DNA from: CAZTHL01 sp964613585
GTDB lineage: Bacteria; Pseudomonadota; Alphaproteobacteria; DSM-16000; Inquilinaceae
Assembly: GCA_964613585.1 (NCBI GenBank)
Contig: CAZTHL010000050.1
Location: forward strand, 1-27,934
DNA length: 27,934 nt
Direction: 5' to 3'
Notes under the pieces: generated by a model
What the model saw: the letters and a program-made list of their open reading frames with translations, nothing else
The model's database searches: none
What the model was told of the DNA's origin: nothing
Program-made: the position numbers and the translations under genes
Part shown: piece after piece, positions 16,413 to 24,299 of the stretch
Position numbering within the stretch: position 1 is the stretch's first letter
How the letters are laid out: every line of letters begins with the position of its first letter

Positions 16413-16535
16413 GAGGGTTCCGCGTGACTCGGAGTCGTCACCGGCGCGCTCCTTCGCCCGGCCACCCCGGGCAGGCCGTCGTTGGGTGGCCGGGCGGGGA
16501 GCGGGCTGGCGATGCCACCTGACCCGGAAAGGCTC
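16413..16535. repeat. palindromic dispersed repeat, copy B (between ahpC and ahpD)
   Basis: This 123-bp relative of copies A and C starts GAGGGTTCCGCGTGACTCGG and ends CACCTGACCCGGAAAGGCTC. Its inner arms pair CGCCCGGCCACCC with GGGTGGCCGGGCG. Where the sequence differs from the other copies (CCACCC in place of CCAGCC), the opposite arm also matches, so base pairing is preserved. It sits in the ahpC-ahpD spacer, with TA on the left flank and TC on the right. Confidence 0.8.
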
Positions 16536-16596
16536 TCGCCACGCCGGGCCGGACCGCGTCCGTCGAGTCAATCAATGTTCAAGAGGAACACTCGTC

Positions 16597-17130
16597 ATGG
16601 CCATCGATTCGCTCAAGGAGCGGCTGCCCGCCTATGCGCGCGACCTAAAGCTGAACCTAAGCAACGTTCTTGCCACACCAGGCATGACTCCACAGCAGCT
16701 GTGGGGCGTCGCGCTCGCCTCGGCCTTCGCCAGCCGGAACGCGACCGTCATCAAGGCGATCAGCGAGAGTGCCGGCCGTCATCTCTCCGAGGAGGCTGTC
16801 CAGGCGGCTAAGACGGCGGCAGCGATCATGGGCATGAACAACATATACTATCGCTTTGTTCACTTGGTGTCACGCAAGGAGTATTCGACCATGCCGGCCA
16901 ATCTGCGGATGCAGGCGCTGGCCAAGCCGGGCGTGGATCCACTCGACTTCGAGCTTTTTTCGCTCGCGGTCTCGGCCATCAACGGATGCGGGATGTGCGT
17001 CGACAGCCATGAGGCGAAGGTGCTGGAGCGCGGCGCGACCAAGGATCTGGTGCAGAACGTCGTGCGCATCGCCGCCGTCATCCACGCGGTGGCGGTGACC
17101 CTCGATGCCGAGGAGAAGCTCGCGGCTTGA
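16597..17130 (+). CDS. ahpD: alkyl hydroperoxide reductase partner AhpD
   Basis: AhpD recycles oxidised AhpC and has weak peroxidase activity of its own. The 177-residue protein carries the C-x-x-C active site C131-GM-C134 with H138 (INGCGMCVDSHE), corresponding to C130, C133 and H137 of the mycobacterial protein. The position of H132 in that enzyme is Met here, as in many proteobacterial AhpD proteins. Length is typical. AGAGGA 9 nt upstream supports the start at 16597. It lies downstream of ahpC on the same strand, and the CxCNW end of AhpC matches the pairing. Confidence 0.93.
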   Translation: MAIDSLKERLPAYARDLKLNLSNVLATPGMTPQQLWGVALASAFASRNATVIKAISESAGRHLSEEAVQAAKTAAAIMGMNNIYYRFVHLVSRKEYSTMPANLRMQALAKPGVDPLDFELFSLAVSAINGCGMCVDSHEAKVLERGATKDLVQNVVRIAAVIHAVAVTLDAEEKLAA

Positions 17131-17229
17131 ACTGACGGCATGCCTTGTGCTTTCTGCTTGCTGATGATCGCGCGCGGCAGACCCGCCCACAAGCGCGAGA
17201 ATCGTAGCAGCAGAAAGGGTTACGGCACA

Positions 17230-17700
17230 ATGGCCACGCCTGTCGACGATGCGGCGATTCGCGACCGCGCCTACTACATCTGGGAACGGGAAGGCTGCCC
17301 ACAGGGCCGCGATCAGGATCATTGGGCGCAGGCTGTCCGGGAGCTTCAGGGCGAGGCTCTCGCGGTGGAGGCGGCGCCGGCCGCCGCGGAGCCGGTGGCG
17401 GCCGTCGATCCTTCCGCTCACGCGGAGCCGGCTGCCGTCGCCCCGGCCGCGCCCAAGCCGCGCAAGAAGGCGGCCGGCGACACCGGGACTCCGGTAAAGG
17501 TGCGAAAGGCCAAAGAGCCGGGGGCCAAGGAGCAGGCGGCCGGGGAGCCGGGGGAGGTCGGCGACACGCGTTCCAAGGCAAGCAAGACCAAGGCCGAGGA
17601 TGCCAGGGACAAGCCCGCCAGGAAGCCTACACGGAAGAGCGCGGCCGATGCGGGCGACCCCGACAAGAAGAAGCGCGGCAAGGTGAAGGCTGCGGAGTAG
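17230..17700 (+). CDS. DUF2934 protein with a lysine/alanine-rich tail
   Basis: This 156-residue protein has an N-terminal DUF2934 domain (residues about 5-40: IRDRAYYIWEREGCPQGRDQ, then DHWAQAVREL). From residue about 45 it continues as a low-complexity Ala/Pro/Glu segment and then a Lys-rich histone H1-like tail with repeated AAKPRKK, KVRKAKEPG and KPARKPTRKSA-like units. The function of DUF2934 is unknown; the basic tail suggests nucleic-acid binding, which is inference. The start at 17230 keeps the domain at the N-terminus, with AAAGGG about 11 nt upstream. It lies 99 nt after ahpD and ends 12 nt before the convergent transporter gene. Confidence 0.8.
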   Translation: MATPVDDAAIRDRAYYIWEREGCPQGRDQDHWAQAVRELQGEALAVEAAPAAAEPVAAVDPSAHAEPAAVAPAAPKPRKKAAGDTGTPVKVRKAKEPGAKEQAAGEPGEVGDTRSKASKTKAEDARDKPARKPTRKSAADAGDPDKKKRGKVKAAE

Positions 17701-17712
17701 GTCGCATCGGCG

Positions 17713-18666
17713 TCATCTCCGATGCCGCAGCCGCCTCGGCCCGGTCTGCTCGCTCGCCATGTGGCATCCGCCTCGCCCGGAGCCGACCGCGCCGCCGGAC
17801 CGGGTCTCGACCAGCAGAACGAAGAGACCGCTGCCGATGACGATGGCCGCGCCGACCAGCACCAGCGTGTCGGCCGAATCGCCGAAGAACAGGTAGCCGA
17901 ACAGCAGGCCCCAGAACAGCTGGATGTATTGGAAGGGGCTGACCACCGCGGCCGGCGCTTGGCGGAAGGCCTCGGTGAGGAACCATTGGCCAATGCCGCC
18001 GACGATGCCGACGGTGAAGAGCATCAGTCCGCCCTCCACGTCCGGCGTCACCCAGACGAAGGGCAAGGCGGTGGCCGACAGCAGGGTGCCGATTACGCTG
18101 AAATAAAAGACGATGGCGGCGTTGCCGTCGGTCCGGGTCAACAGGCGGGTCTGCACCACGGCAATTGAGAGCATCACCGTGCCGGCGAGCGCCATCAGCC
18201 CGCCGGCGCTGAGCAGGCCGCCACCCGGCCGCAGGATCACCAGGACACCGCAGAAGCCGACCAGGACGGCGCTCCAGCGCCGCAGGCCGACCCGCTCGCC
18301 GAGCATGGGGCGGCTGAGCGCGGTCACGAACAGGGGCGCGGCGAAGGCGATGGCATAGGCGTCAGCCAGGGGGATCCGGCTGAAGGCGAAGAACAGGCAG
18401 ATGAGCGCCCCGGTGGTCAGCACCGAGCGCAGGGCATGGAGCGGCAGCCGGCGGGTGCGCAGCACGGCCGGCCCGCCTTCCGCGCGCACCATGACCAGGG
18501 CCGGCATCAACGCGAACGCCACCCGGAAGAAGAAGATCTGGGCGGTATGAAACTCCTCGCTCAGGTGCTTGATGAGCGCGTCCATGACCGAGAAGGACGA
18601 CATGGCGACGAGCATCGCCGCGATCCCCCACGCGATGCGCGGCTCGGCGGGGCCGTTGCGGCTCAC
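17713..18666 (-). CDS. DMT superfamily transporter (EamA), second of a pair
   Basis: This 317-residue inner-membrane protein has ten hydrophobic segments in two EamA repeats (about residues 10-145 and 155-295). The family features are an early DALIKHLSEEFHTAQIFFFR, the IPLADAYAIAFAAPLFVTAL segment, and SPFQYIQLFWGLLFGYLFFG in the second repeat. Family members export metabolites or amino acids; the substrate is unknown. The GTG at 18666 overlaps the stop of the upstream paralogue as GTGA, so the two are translationally coupled and may form a heterodimeric or redundant pair. The last 25 residues are Gly/Arg-rich. Confidence 0.85.
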   Translation of the reverse strand: MSRNGPAEPRIAWGIAAMLVAMSSFSVMDALIKHLSEEFHTAQIFFFRVAFALMPALVMVRAEGGPAVLRTRRLPLHALRSVLTTGALICLFFAFSRIPLADAYAIAFAAPLFVTALSRPMLGERVGLRRWSAVLVGFCGVLVILRPGGGLLSAGGLMALAGTVMLSIAVVQTRLLTRTDGNAAIVFYFSVIGTLLSATALPFVWVTPDVEGGLMLFTVGIVGGIGQWFLTEAFRQAPAAVVSPFQYIQLFWGLLFGYLFFGDSADTLVLVGAAIVIGSGLFVLLVETRSGGAVGSGRGGCHMASEQTGPRRLRHRR

Positions 18667-19619
18667 CGCGGGTCGCCCCGCTTGTCCTCGGCGTCGGTCG
18701 CGGCGACCGGGGCCGAGGGGTGCGCGGGCGCCGGCGCCCGCGCCTCGCGGTGCAGAATGTAGAGTCCGCTGGCCGCGATGACCGCCGCGCCACCCAGCAT
18801 CCCCGCCGTCGGAACATCGTTCCAGATCGCAAAGCCGATGGCTAGAGCCCAGACCATGTCGAGATACTGGATCGGCGCCAGGACCGCCGCCGCGGCGAGT
18901 CGGAAGGCATAGGTAAGGGCGATGACGCCGCAGCCGCCGATCAGCCCGGTGAGCACGAGCAGCCCCAACTCGGCGCCGGTGGGCACCCGAAAGTCGATGG
19001 GCAAGGTGAGGCCGTTGGCCAGGATCATCACCACTGCGGTGTAGAGGACCGTGGCCGTGCCGGTCTCCGTGTGGCGCATCCGCCGTGCCAGAAGCATGAG
19101 CATGGCATAGCAGAAGGCGCCGGCAAGGGCGGCCGCCGGGCCGGGGCCGAGGCCAATGCCGGTCGCCGGTCCCAGCACGATCAGCACGCCGGCGAAGCCG
19201 GCGAGCACCGCCGCCCAGCGGCGCGGGCCGACCCGCTCGCCCAGCACGGGCATGCTGAGCGCGGTGACAAGCAGCGGCGCGGTGAAGGCGATGGCATAGG
19301 CGTCGGCCAGCGGCATGACCTTGAAGGCGTAGAAGAATGCTGTGGCGGCACCGCAGCCGAACAGGCCGCGCGCAAGATGGAGCCCGGGACGCCGGGTCCG
19401 CAGGGCGGCGAGCCCGCCGTCGCGGCTGAGCAGCACGACCAGCGGCAGCAGGCCGAACAGCTGTCGGTAGAAGACGATATGGGTGGTCGGAAATGCCGCC
19501 GACAGCCATTTGACCATCCCGTCCATGACCGACAGCAGCAGCGAGGCCAAGACCATCAGGCCGATGCCGGCAAGCGCGCCGCGGCTTGCGGGCTCGGCGG
19601 GACGCAGGGCGGCGGGCAT
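18663..19619 (-). CDS. DMT superfamily transporter (EamA), first of a pair
   Basis: This 318-residue membrane protein has two EamA repeats of five helices each. It is related to the gene that follows it: MVKWLSAAFPTTHIVFYRQL, MPLADAYAIAFTAPLLVTAL and APIQYLDMVWALAIGFAIW have direct counterparts in the second protein. The start at 19619 (MPAALRPAEPASRG) keeps a short cytoplasmic N-terminus; an earlier start would add Arg/Pro-rich non-coding-looking sequence. The stop overlaps the next start by four bases, so this is the first gene of a two-gene operon. The substrate is unknown. Confidence 0.85.
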   Translation of the reverse strand: MPAALRPAEPASRGALAGIGLMVLASLLLSVMDGMVKWLSAAFPTTHIVFYRQLFGLLPLVVLLSRDGGLAALRTRRPGLHLARGLFGCGAATAFFYAFKVMPLADAYAIAFTAPLLVTALSMPVLGERVGPRRWAAVLAGFAGVLIVLGPATGIGLGPGPAAALAGAFCYAMLMLLARRMRHTETGTATVLYTAVVMILANGLTLPIDFRVPTGAELGLLVLTGLIGGCGVIALTYAFRLAAAAVLAPIQYLDMVWALAIGFAIWNDVPTAGMLGGAAVIAASGLYILHREARAPAPAHPSAPVAATDAEDKRGDPR

Positions 19620-20023
19620 GACGGGGCGTTCCGGGGCGCTCGGTCGGCACGGTCGAGGCGGGACCGGGCGCCATCCCCCTCGTCCGCCACCATAGCGGGG
19701 CGCTCGTCGAGGGCCATGGAAAATGGCGCCGCGCGTCCGCGCCATGGTCGGCAGGGTGCCGCCCCCGCCCAGCCGCGCGGACTCGAGAGTCCTGCCGACA
19801 AACCGACCTCCCCGGCCGTCTCGTCCGCTCGCGTACCCGGGTCGGCACGCAGGCCCGGGCGCGGGCGCGACGGACGGCATGGGTGGCGAGTCGAGCCCCT
19901 GGACTGCGGACAGGACCGAGGCGGCTCGCCGAAAACAGGCGTTTCGCAAGCTTCGGGTCGAGCCGGAGCGACGGCTCCGCTCTGTTGGTGGCATCGATCC
20001 TTCACACCGCGGGATATGCTTCC
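19620..20023. other. divergent intergenic region, EamA pair / DUF1127
   Basis: This is about 400 nt of GC-rich sequence between divergent units. Open frames on both strands are low-complexity. No clear promoter, repeat or RNA gene was recognised. Confidence 0.4.
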
Positions 20024-20284
20024 ATGAGCTGCCGATCCGAGCCACGCCGGCTGTCGCTGCCGAGCGCCGGCCCTTCGGCCGATGCCGTCAATGGCCGGAC
20101 CGCAGCACCGGCCGGGTGGCTCCGTGTAATCCTCATGGGCCTCCTGTCGCGGCTGCTGACCTGGCAGGACCGCATGGAGCAGCGCGCGGCGCTCGGCCGC
20201 CTCGATGCGCGCATGCTGAAGGATATCGGCCTGAGCCCGGCGGACGCCCGGCGGGAGGCGGACAAGCCGTTCTGGCGGCCTTGA
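20024..20284 (+). CDS. small DUF1127 (YjiS-like) protein
   Basis: This 86-residue protein has the DUF1127 motif at its C-terminus: WQDRMEQRAALGRLDARMLK, then DIGLSPADARREADKPFW. Such short basic proteins are common in Alphaproteobacteria and some bind RNA or affect phosphate and stress physiology; the role here is not known. The start at 20024 is preferred because many members carry about 35 residues before the motif; an in-frame ATG at 20135 would leave a 49-residue protein holding only the domain. The ribosome-binding site is weak in both cases. Confidence 0.75.
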   Translation: MSCRSEPRRLSLPSAGPSADAVNGRTAAPAGWLRVILMGLLSRLLTWQDRMEQRAALGRLDARMLKDIGLSPADARREADKPFWRP

Positions 20285-20431
20285 TCAGCTGAGCGGGCTG
20301 TCCAGGGGAATGCGATCCCGTTTGGCGCGGGCTGCGGGCGGCATTATCTCTCAAGGTGCCGCGGCGCCCGGACGTCGGGCGCCGGCCAGTCACACTATCG
20401 CCGCTTGACGCTGCACGACGCCAGGGCGCCG

Positions 20432-21079
20432 ATGAGGACGCATCGACCGCAGACGCTGGGCGAGGAGATCGCCAACGCCGTCACCCACGGCATCGGCGCG
20501 GGGCTGAGCCTTGCCGGGCTGGTGCTGCTGGTGGTGCTCGCCGCGGTCAACGGCACCGCCCTGCATGTGGTCAGCCTGGCCATATACGGCAGCACCCTGG
20601 TTCTGCTCTACGGCGCGTCGACCGTCTATCACAGCGTGCAGAGCCCGCGCGCCAAGACGGTTCTCGAGCTGCTCGACCATGTGGCGATCTACCTGCTGAT
20701 CGCCGGGACCTATACCCCGTTCACGCTGATCAGCCTGGGCGGGCCCTGGGGCTGGGGCCTGTTCGTGGTGATCTGGTCCCTGGCGGTGGCCGGCGCGCTG
20801 TTCCGCATCCTCAGCCGCCACCATGGCCGGCGCTTCTCGGTGCCGATCTATCTGGCGATGGGCTGGCTGGTGCTGATCGCCGCCGGCGAGGTCTACGCCG
20901 CCATGGGGCCCGGCGGCACCTTCTGGCTCCTGCTGGGCGGCCTGCTCTACAGCGTGGGCGTTATCTTCTATGCTTGGCGCCGTCTTCCTTTCCACCATGC
21001 CGTGTGGCATGTCTTCGTCATCGGCGGCAGCGCTTGCCATTTCGCCGCGGTCGCGGTCTATGTTGTGCCGTGGAGTTGA
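20432..21079 (+). CDS. hemolysin III family membrane protein (YqfA/PAQR-like)
   Basis: This 215-residue protein has seven transmembrane segments and the family metal-site residues: EEIANAVTHGIGAGLSLAGL near the N-terminus (H in helix 1), STVYHSVQSPRAK, LLDHVAIYLLIAGTYTPFTL and, at the end, HHAVWHVFVIGGSACHFAAV. Despite the name, the bacterial members are probably metal-dependent membrane hydrolases rather than toxins. The ATG at 20432 is favoured because AGGGCG lies just upstream; a TTG at 20405 would add nine residues. DUF2333 follows after 71 nt on the same strand. Confidence 0.87.
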   Translation: MRTHRPQTLGEEIANAVTHGIGAGLSLAGLVLLVVLAAVNGTALHVVSLAIYGSTLVLLYGASTVYHSVQSPRAKTVLELLDHVAIYLLIAGTYTPFTLISLGGPWGWGLFVVIWSLAVAGALFRILSRHHGRRFSVPIYLAMGWLVLIAAGEVYAAMGPGGTFWLLLGGLLYSVGVIFYAWRRLPFHHAVWHVFVIGGSACHFAAVAVYVVPWS

Positions 21080-21150
21080 GCGGCCCGGCCGTGGCCGGGA
21101 CCGGCACCGGCGGCGCCGCCCGATCGGCCCCTCTTGACGACGGAACCACC

Positions 21151-22173
21151 ATGACGGCCAGACGCGACCCGCTCGACGACGAACTGGTGGCCGTGCCCAT
21201 GCCGGACCGGCGCAGCCGAGTCTCCCGAGTGTTCGTCCGCGAGCGCGAGGACGGCCGCCGGGTGCCGCGCTTCGGCTGGTCGGCGGTGGCGGTGATCCTC
21301 GGCCTGATCGGGCTCTATTACCTGATCGGCGGGCTGTGGATTCACGAAGTCGACGCCGACCCGGATCTTGGGCCGGTGATCGTCAACGAGGCGGGCAGCG
21401 AGGCGGTCGCCATGGCGGCGGCGCTGATCGAGCGCGAGGTCGACGACAACGGCTGGGTCGCCAACGACCCGTTCTTCCTGCCGGGCGCCGTGCTCGACAA
21501 CATGGCCAATTTCCAGCAGGGGCTGGTCTACGCGCTCAGCCGCTTCGTCATCGAGATGAGCGACCAGCTCGGTCGGGCCCGTGGCTCCTCCCAGGTCGAT
21601 CCGGCGCTCGACCGGGCGACCGGCCTCCTGCGCTATCCGGGCGACATATGGCTGTTCGACTTTTCCACGTCGCTGGCGCCGACCGCCTCCTCGGAGGAGC
21701 AGTATCGGGCGGCGCAGCGGGCGCTGGCCGACTATAACCAGCGGCTCGCTGCGGGGGAGGCCGTGTTCGACCGGCGCGCCGACAATTTGCTGCGCACCAT
21801 CGACCGCATCGCCGCCGACCTCGGCTCCTCCTCGGCGATAATCGCCGAACATCTGCATGAGCAGGGCGGCTGGCTCATCGACTTCGACGCCGACGAGATC
21901 TTCTACACCACCAAGGGGCGCCTGTACGGCTACTACATGGTTCTGGACGCCCTAGGCCGCGACTTCGATCAGGTCATCGACACTGTCGGCGTCGCGGTGG
22001 TCTGGCAGGAGATGCTCGACAGCCTGCGTGCCGCGGTCGAGCTGAGCCCGCTGATGATCGTCAGCGGCGATCCGGACAGCCAGCTGCTGCCCAGCCACCT
22101 TGCCTCCCAGGGCTTCTTCCTGCTGCGGGCGCGCACACAGATGCGCGAGATCTCCGACGTCCTGCGCAACTGA
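21151..22173 (+). CDS. DUF2333 family membrane-anchored protein
   Basis: This 340-residue protein has a cytoplasmic N-terminus (about 45 residues, charged), one membrane helix (WSAVAVILGLIGLYYLIGGL) and a large, probably periplasmic domain. DUF2333 features include WVANDPFFLPGAVLDNMANF, QQGLVYALSRFVIEMSDQLG, RGSSQVDPALDRATGLL and YYMVLDALGRDFDQVI. Function is unknown. GGA at 21142-21144 precedes the start at 21151. A strong hairpin follows the stop, before the convergent Rieske gene. Confidence 0.85.
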   Translation: MTARRDPLDDELVAVPMPDRRSRVSRVFVREREDGRRVPRFGWSAVAVILGLIGLYYLIGGLWIHEVDADPDLGPVIVNEAGSEAVAMAAALIEREVDDNGWVANDPFFLPGAVLDNMANFQQGLVYALSRFVIEMSDQLGRARGSSQVDPALDRATGLLRYPGDIWLFDFSTSLAPTASSEEQYRAAQRALADYNQRLAAGEAVFDRRADNLLRTIDRIAADLGSSSAIIAEHLHEQGGWLIDFDADEIFYTTKGRLYGYYMVLDALGRDFDQVIDTVGVAVVWQEMLDSLRAAVELSPLMIVSGDPDSQLLPSHLASQGFFLLRARTQMREISDVLRN

Positions 22174-22223
22174 TGCCCGCAAGCACATGGCGCCCGAGTG
22201 CTGTCGTCGGCTCGGCGGCCTGA

Positions 22224-22244
22224 GGGGCCGGGCGCGCCGGCCCC
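22224..22244. terminator. 8-bp perfect hairpin between convergent genes
   Basis: GGGGCCGG (22224-22231) pairs exactly with CCGGCCCC (22237-22244) around a 5-nt loop, 50 nt after DUF2333 and 13 nt from the end of the Rieske gene. No U-tract is present; a bidirectional terminator is inferred from position. Confidence 0.5.
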
Positions 22245-22256
22245 GGCGTGGCGACG

Positions 22257-23345
22257 TCAGCTCTGCCAGCGCAGCTCGGTCGGCTTGACGGGATTGCGGA
22301 ACTCGCCGCCCTCGGCCTCGACCCGGCGCCACTCCTTCTTGAGCCGGAAATACCACTTAGCCTGGGTGTCGGCGTCGTCGACCAGGATCATCGGAGGCCG
22401 GTGGCTGAGCCCGATCTGCTGGCGCGACAGCATGCGCCGGTCCTGGTCGAGGAAGGCCCGGGCGACGGGACTGAACAGCCACCGCATCGGCGCTAGCCAG
22501 GGTTGCGTCCAGTAGAGCAGATTGTGCACCAGGGTGCGTCGCTCGTTGATCGGGGTCACGGCGGTTAGGTTGCACACCGCGTGCCGACCTGCACGGATGT
22601 GCTCCAGGCGGACGCCCGGCAGCCGGAAGGTGATCTCGGTGCTGAGTTCGCCGCCGAGCAGACGGTAGGCGGCCGAGTTTCTTGACGGCGTGTGCCGGAC
22701 CATGGTGAAACCGAGCGGCGAGGGCGCGAAGCTCTTGACCTTCTGGTGGATCGAGCGCCGGGATCGCCACCACCAAGAGCTGTGGACAAACGGGCCGTGG
22801 GCCGGGTCGACCAAGCCGATCACCGCCTCGTCGACGCCGCACTCGAAGCTCATGCTGACGGCGATTTGCGGGGGCCGGTCGCCAAGGCCGGGCGCGGCCT
22901 CGGGGTCGGGCAGCACCGCCTCGTCCTCGCGGCCCTGGCCGAAGAACACCCAGACGGCGCCCTGCACCTCGCGGCAGGGGTAGTGGCGCACCCGGATGCG
23001 GCTCGGATCGAAGGGCTGGTCCGGCAGCAGGGACGGGATCGCGGTGCATTGGCCGGCGCCGTCAAAGCGCCAGCCGTGGTAGCCGCACTCGAGCTCGACG
23101 CCGTCGAAATGGCCGAACGACAGCGGCAGGGCGCGGTGCGGGCAAATGTCGCGGAGCGCGAACACCGTGCCGTCAGCCCGACGTCCGAGCACCACGGGCT
23201 CGCCGAGCAGGGTCCTGCCCTGCAGGCGTCCGGGGCGCAGCTGCTGCCCGGACACGGCCAAGTACCAGAAGCCCTTGAGGAACGGCGAGACCTCGGGGGC
23301 CGCATCGGCGGCGGGCGATATCGAGGTGGGGTCGTCAGGGCGCAT
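22257..23345 (-). CDS. Rieske-type aromatic ring-hydroxylating oxygenase
   Basis: This 362-residue oxygenase alpha-type protein would use a Rieske 2Fe-2S centre and a mononuclear iron to hydroxylate or demethylate an organic substrate. The Rieske motif is C68-x-H70 and C87-x2-H90 (ICPHRALPLSFGHF, then LECGYHGWRFD). The iron site follows the family's D-x2-H-x4-H pattern as D180, H183 and H188 (IGLVDPAHGPFVHSSW). Reductase and ferredoxin partners are not next to it. It belongs to the single-component-like alpha subunits related to vanillate demethylase and pheophorbide oxygenases; the substrate cannot be stated. It is divergent from a Fur-family gene, so iron control is possible, but I see no Fur box in the 118-nt spacer. 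Confidence 0.85.
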   Translation of the reverse strand: MRPDDPTSISPAADAAPEVSPFLKGFWYLAVSGQQLRPGRLQGRTLLGEPVVLGRRADGTVFALRDICPHRALPLSFGHFDGVELECGYHGWRFDGAGQCTAIPSLLPDQPFDPSRIRVRHYPCREVQGAVWVFFGQGREDEAVLPDPEAAPGLGDRPPQIAVSMSFECGVDEAVIGLVDPAHGPFVHSSWWWRSRRSIHQKVKSFAPSPLGFTMVRHTPSRNSAAYRLLGGELSTEITFRLPGVRLEHIRAGRHAVCNLTAVTPINERRTLVHNLLYWTQPWLAPMRWLFSPVARAFLDQDRRMLSRQQIGLSHRPPMILVDDADTQAKWYFRLKKEWRRVEAEGGEFRNPVKPTELRWQS

Positions 23346-23463
23346 GTCGGGCTCGGTCCCCGCCCTGAACGACCTTTCGGCCGCGGCGGCGGAGTTGTAG
23401 GGTGGATCCCGCGGTTCGATGGCTGCGGCGTCGCATGGTCCACGGGACGCCAGGGAGCTCGTG

Positions 23464-23871
23464 ATGTCAAACCTGGAGCAGAGGTGTATCGAGGCCGGTC
23501 TGAAGATGACCGAGCAGCGCCGCGTGATCCTGCGGGTCCTGAACGAGTCGATGGATCACCCGTCGGTGGAAACCGTCTATCAGCGCGCGCGGGACCGAGA
23601 TCCGGCGATCAGCATCGCAACCGTGTACCGGACCTTGCATCTGCTCGGCGAGATGAACCTGGTCCAGCGGCATGACTTCAATGAGAATTATGCCCGGTTC
23701 GAGGTCAATCTCGAGCATCACCATCACCTGATCGACCTCGAGAGTGGTGAGGTCATCGAGTTCCAGGACGAGGCGCTTGAGGTGCTGAAGGAGCGCATCG
23801 CCCGGCGGCTCGGCTTCGAGCTGGTGGACCACCGGCTCGAGCTGTACGGCCGGCGCCGGAAGGGTCCGTGA
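23464..23871 (+). CDS. fur: Fur-family metal-responsive regulator (alphaproteobacterial Fur/Mur type)
   Basis: This 135-residue repressor has a winged helix-turn-helix (MTEQRRVILRVLNESMDHPS, then IATVYRTLHLLGEMNLVQRH) and a metal-binding dimerisation domain with EHHHHLIDLESGEVIEFQDE and GFELVDHRLELYG. The cysteine pairs of classic E. coli-type Fur are absent: the position usually written as C-x-x-C is DLES here. This matches the alphaproteobacterial Fur/Mur group, which responds to iron or manganese. AGGGAG 7 nt upstream supports the start at 23464; a GTG directly before it is an alternative. The following small gene begins within 2 nt, suggesting an operon. Confidence 0.85.
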   Translation: MSNLEQRCIEAGLKMTEQRRVILRVLNESMDHPSVETVYQRARDRDPAISIATVYRTLHLLGEMNLVQRHDFNENYARFEVNLEHHHHLIDLESGEVIEFQDEALEVLKERIARRLGFELVDHRLELYGRRRKGP

Positions 23872-23873
23872 CC

Positions 23874-24104
23874 ATGGTCCAGGCTCCCGAGGCGGCCGGC
23901 TGCGGCGCTCTCCAGGGCGAGGCTCTGTGCCGGTGCAAGGGCGCCGTGACCAGGGCCTACGCCGGCATGCTCGACAGCGGCGCCGGCCCGGCCATCGCGC
24001 TTGAAGCGGCGGTGCGGGTCTATCGCTACCATCACCCGAGCGCCCCGCCCGACTTCGCCCAGCTCACCGTGGAGTGCTGGGTCTTCCACGGGCGGCTGCA
24101 CTAG
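23874..24104 (+). CDS. small conserved-looking hypothetical protein downstream of fur
   Basis: This 76-residue protein starts at ATG 23874, two nucleotides after the fur stop; a GTG at 23868 would overlap that stop as GTGA. It contains CGALQGEALCRCKGAVTRAY near the N-terminus (cysteine-containing) and ends ALEAAVRVYRYHHPSAPPDF and VECWVFHGRLH. No family is recognised. Tight spacing implies co-transcription with fur. Its stop codon TAG (24102-24104) is formed by the TA at the edge of repeat copy C plus the first base of that element, so the C-terminus may have been changed by the insertion. Confidence 0.6.
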   Translation: MVQAPEAAGCGALQGEALCRCKGAVTRAYAGMLDSGAGPAIALEAAVRVYRYHHPSAPPDFAQLTVECWVFHGRLH

Positions 24105-24228
24105 AGAGTGTCCGCGTGATGCGGAATCGGCACCGGCCGGCTCCCCCGCCCGGCCAGCCTTAACATGCTGCCGTTGGGGGGCCGGGCGGGGGAGCGGGTC
24201 GGCGATGCCACCTAACCCGGAAACGCTC
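24104..24228. repeat. palindromic dispersed repeat, copy C
   Basis: This is the best-preserved of three copies: 125 bp, starting GAGAGTGTCCGCGTGATGCG and ending CTAACCCGGAAACGCTC, with a TA dinucleotide on both flanks (24102-24103 and 24229-24230). The inner arms CTCCCCCGCCCGGCC (24141-24155) and GGCCGGGCGGGGGAG (24180-24194) are exact reverse complements around a 24-nt loop. The outer arms also pair imperfectly along almost the whole element (GAGAGTGTCC against GAGCGTTTCC in reverse complement). The form and TA flanks resemble a MITE. Confidence 0.85.
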
Positions 24229-24252
24229 TACCGGCGACGGCCGGCTACCCCA

Positions 24253-24287
24253 TGCCATTCCATTGATCCCCCTGCCATTCCATTGAT
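24253..24287 (+). repeat. tandem 20-bp direct repeat (1.75 units)
   Basis: TGCCATTCCATTGAT occurs at 24253-24267 and again at 24273-24287, a 20-nt period, just before the ribosome-binding site of the redoxin gene. It could be a slipped-strand duplication or a pair of regulator sites. Confidence 0.7.
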
Positions 24288-24299
24288 GAGGACAAGGCC

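Noticed and set aside
18667..19848. Long N-terminal extension of the second EamA gene
   Set aside because: It overlaps the first EamA gene in another frame and has no homology; the GTG at 18666 fits the coupled junction.
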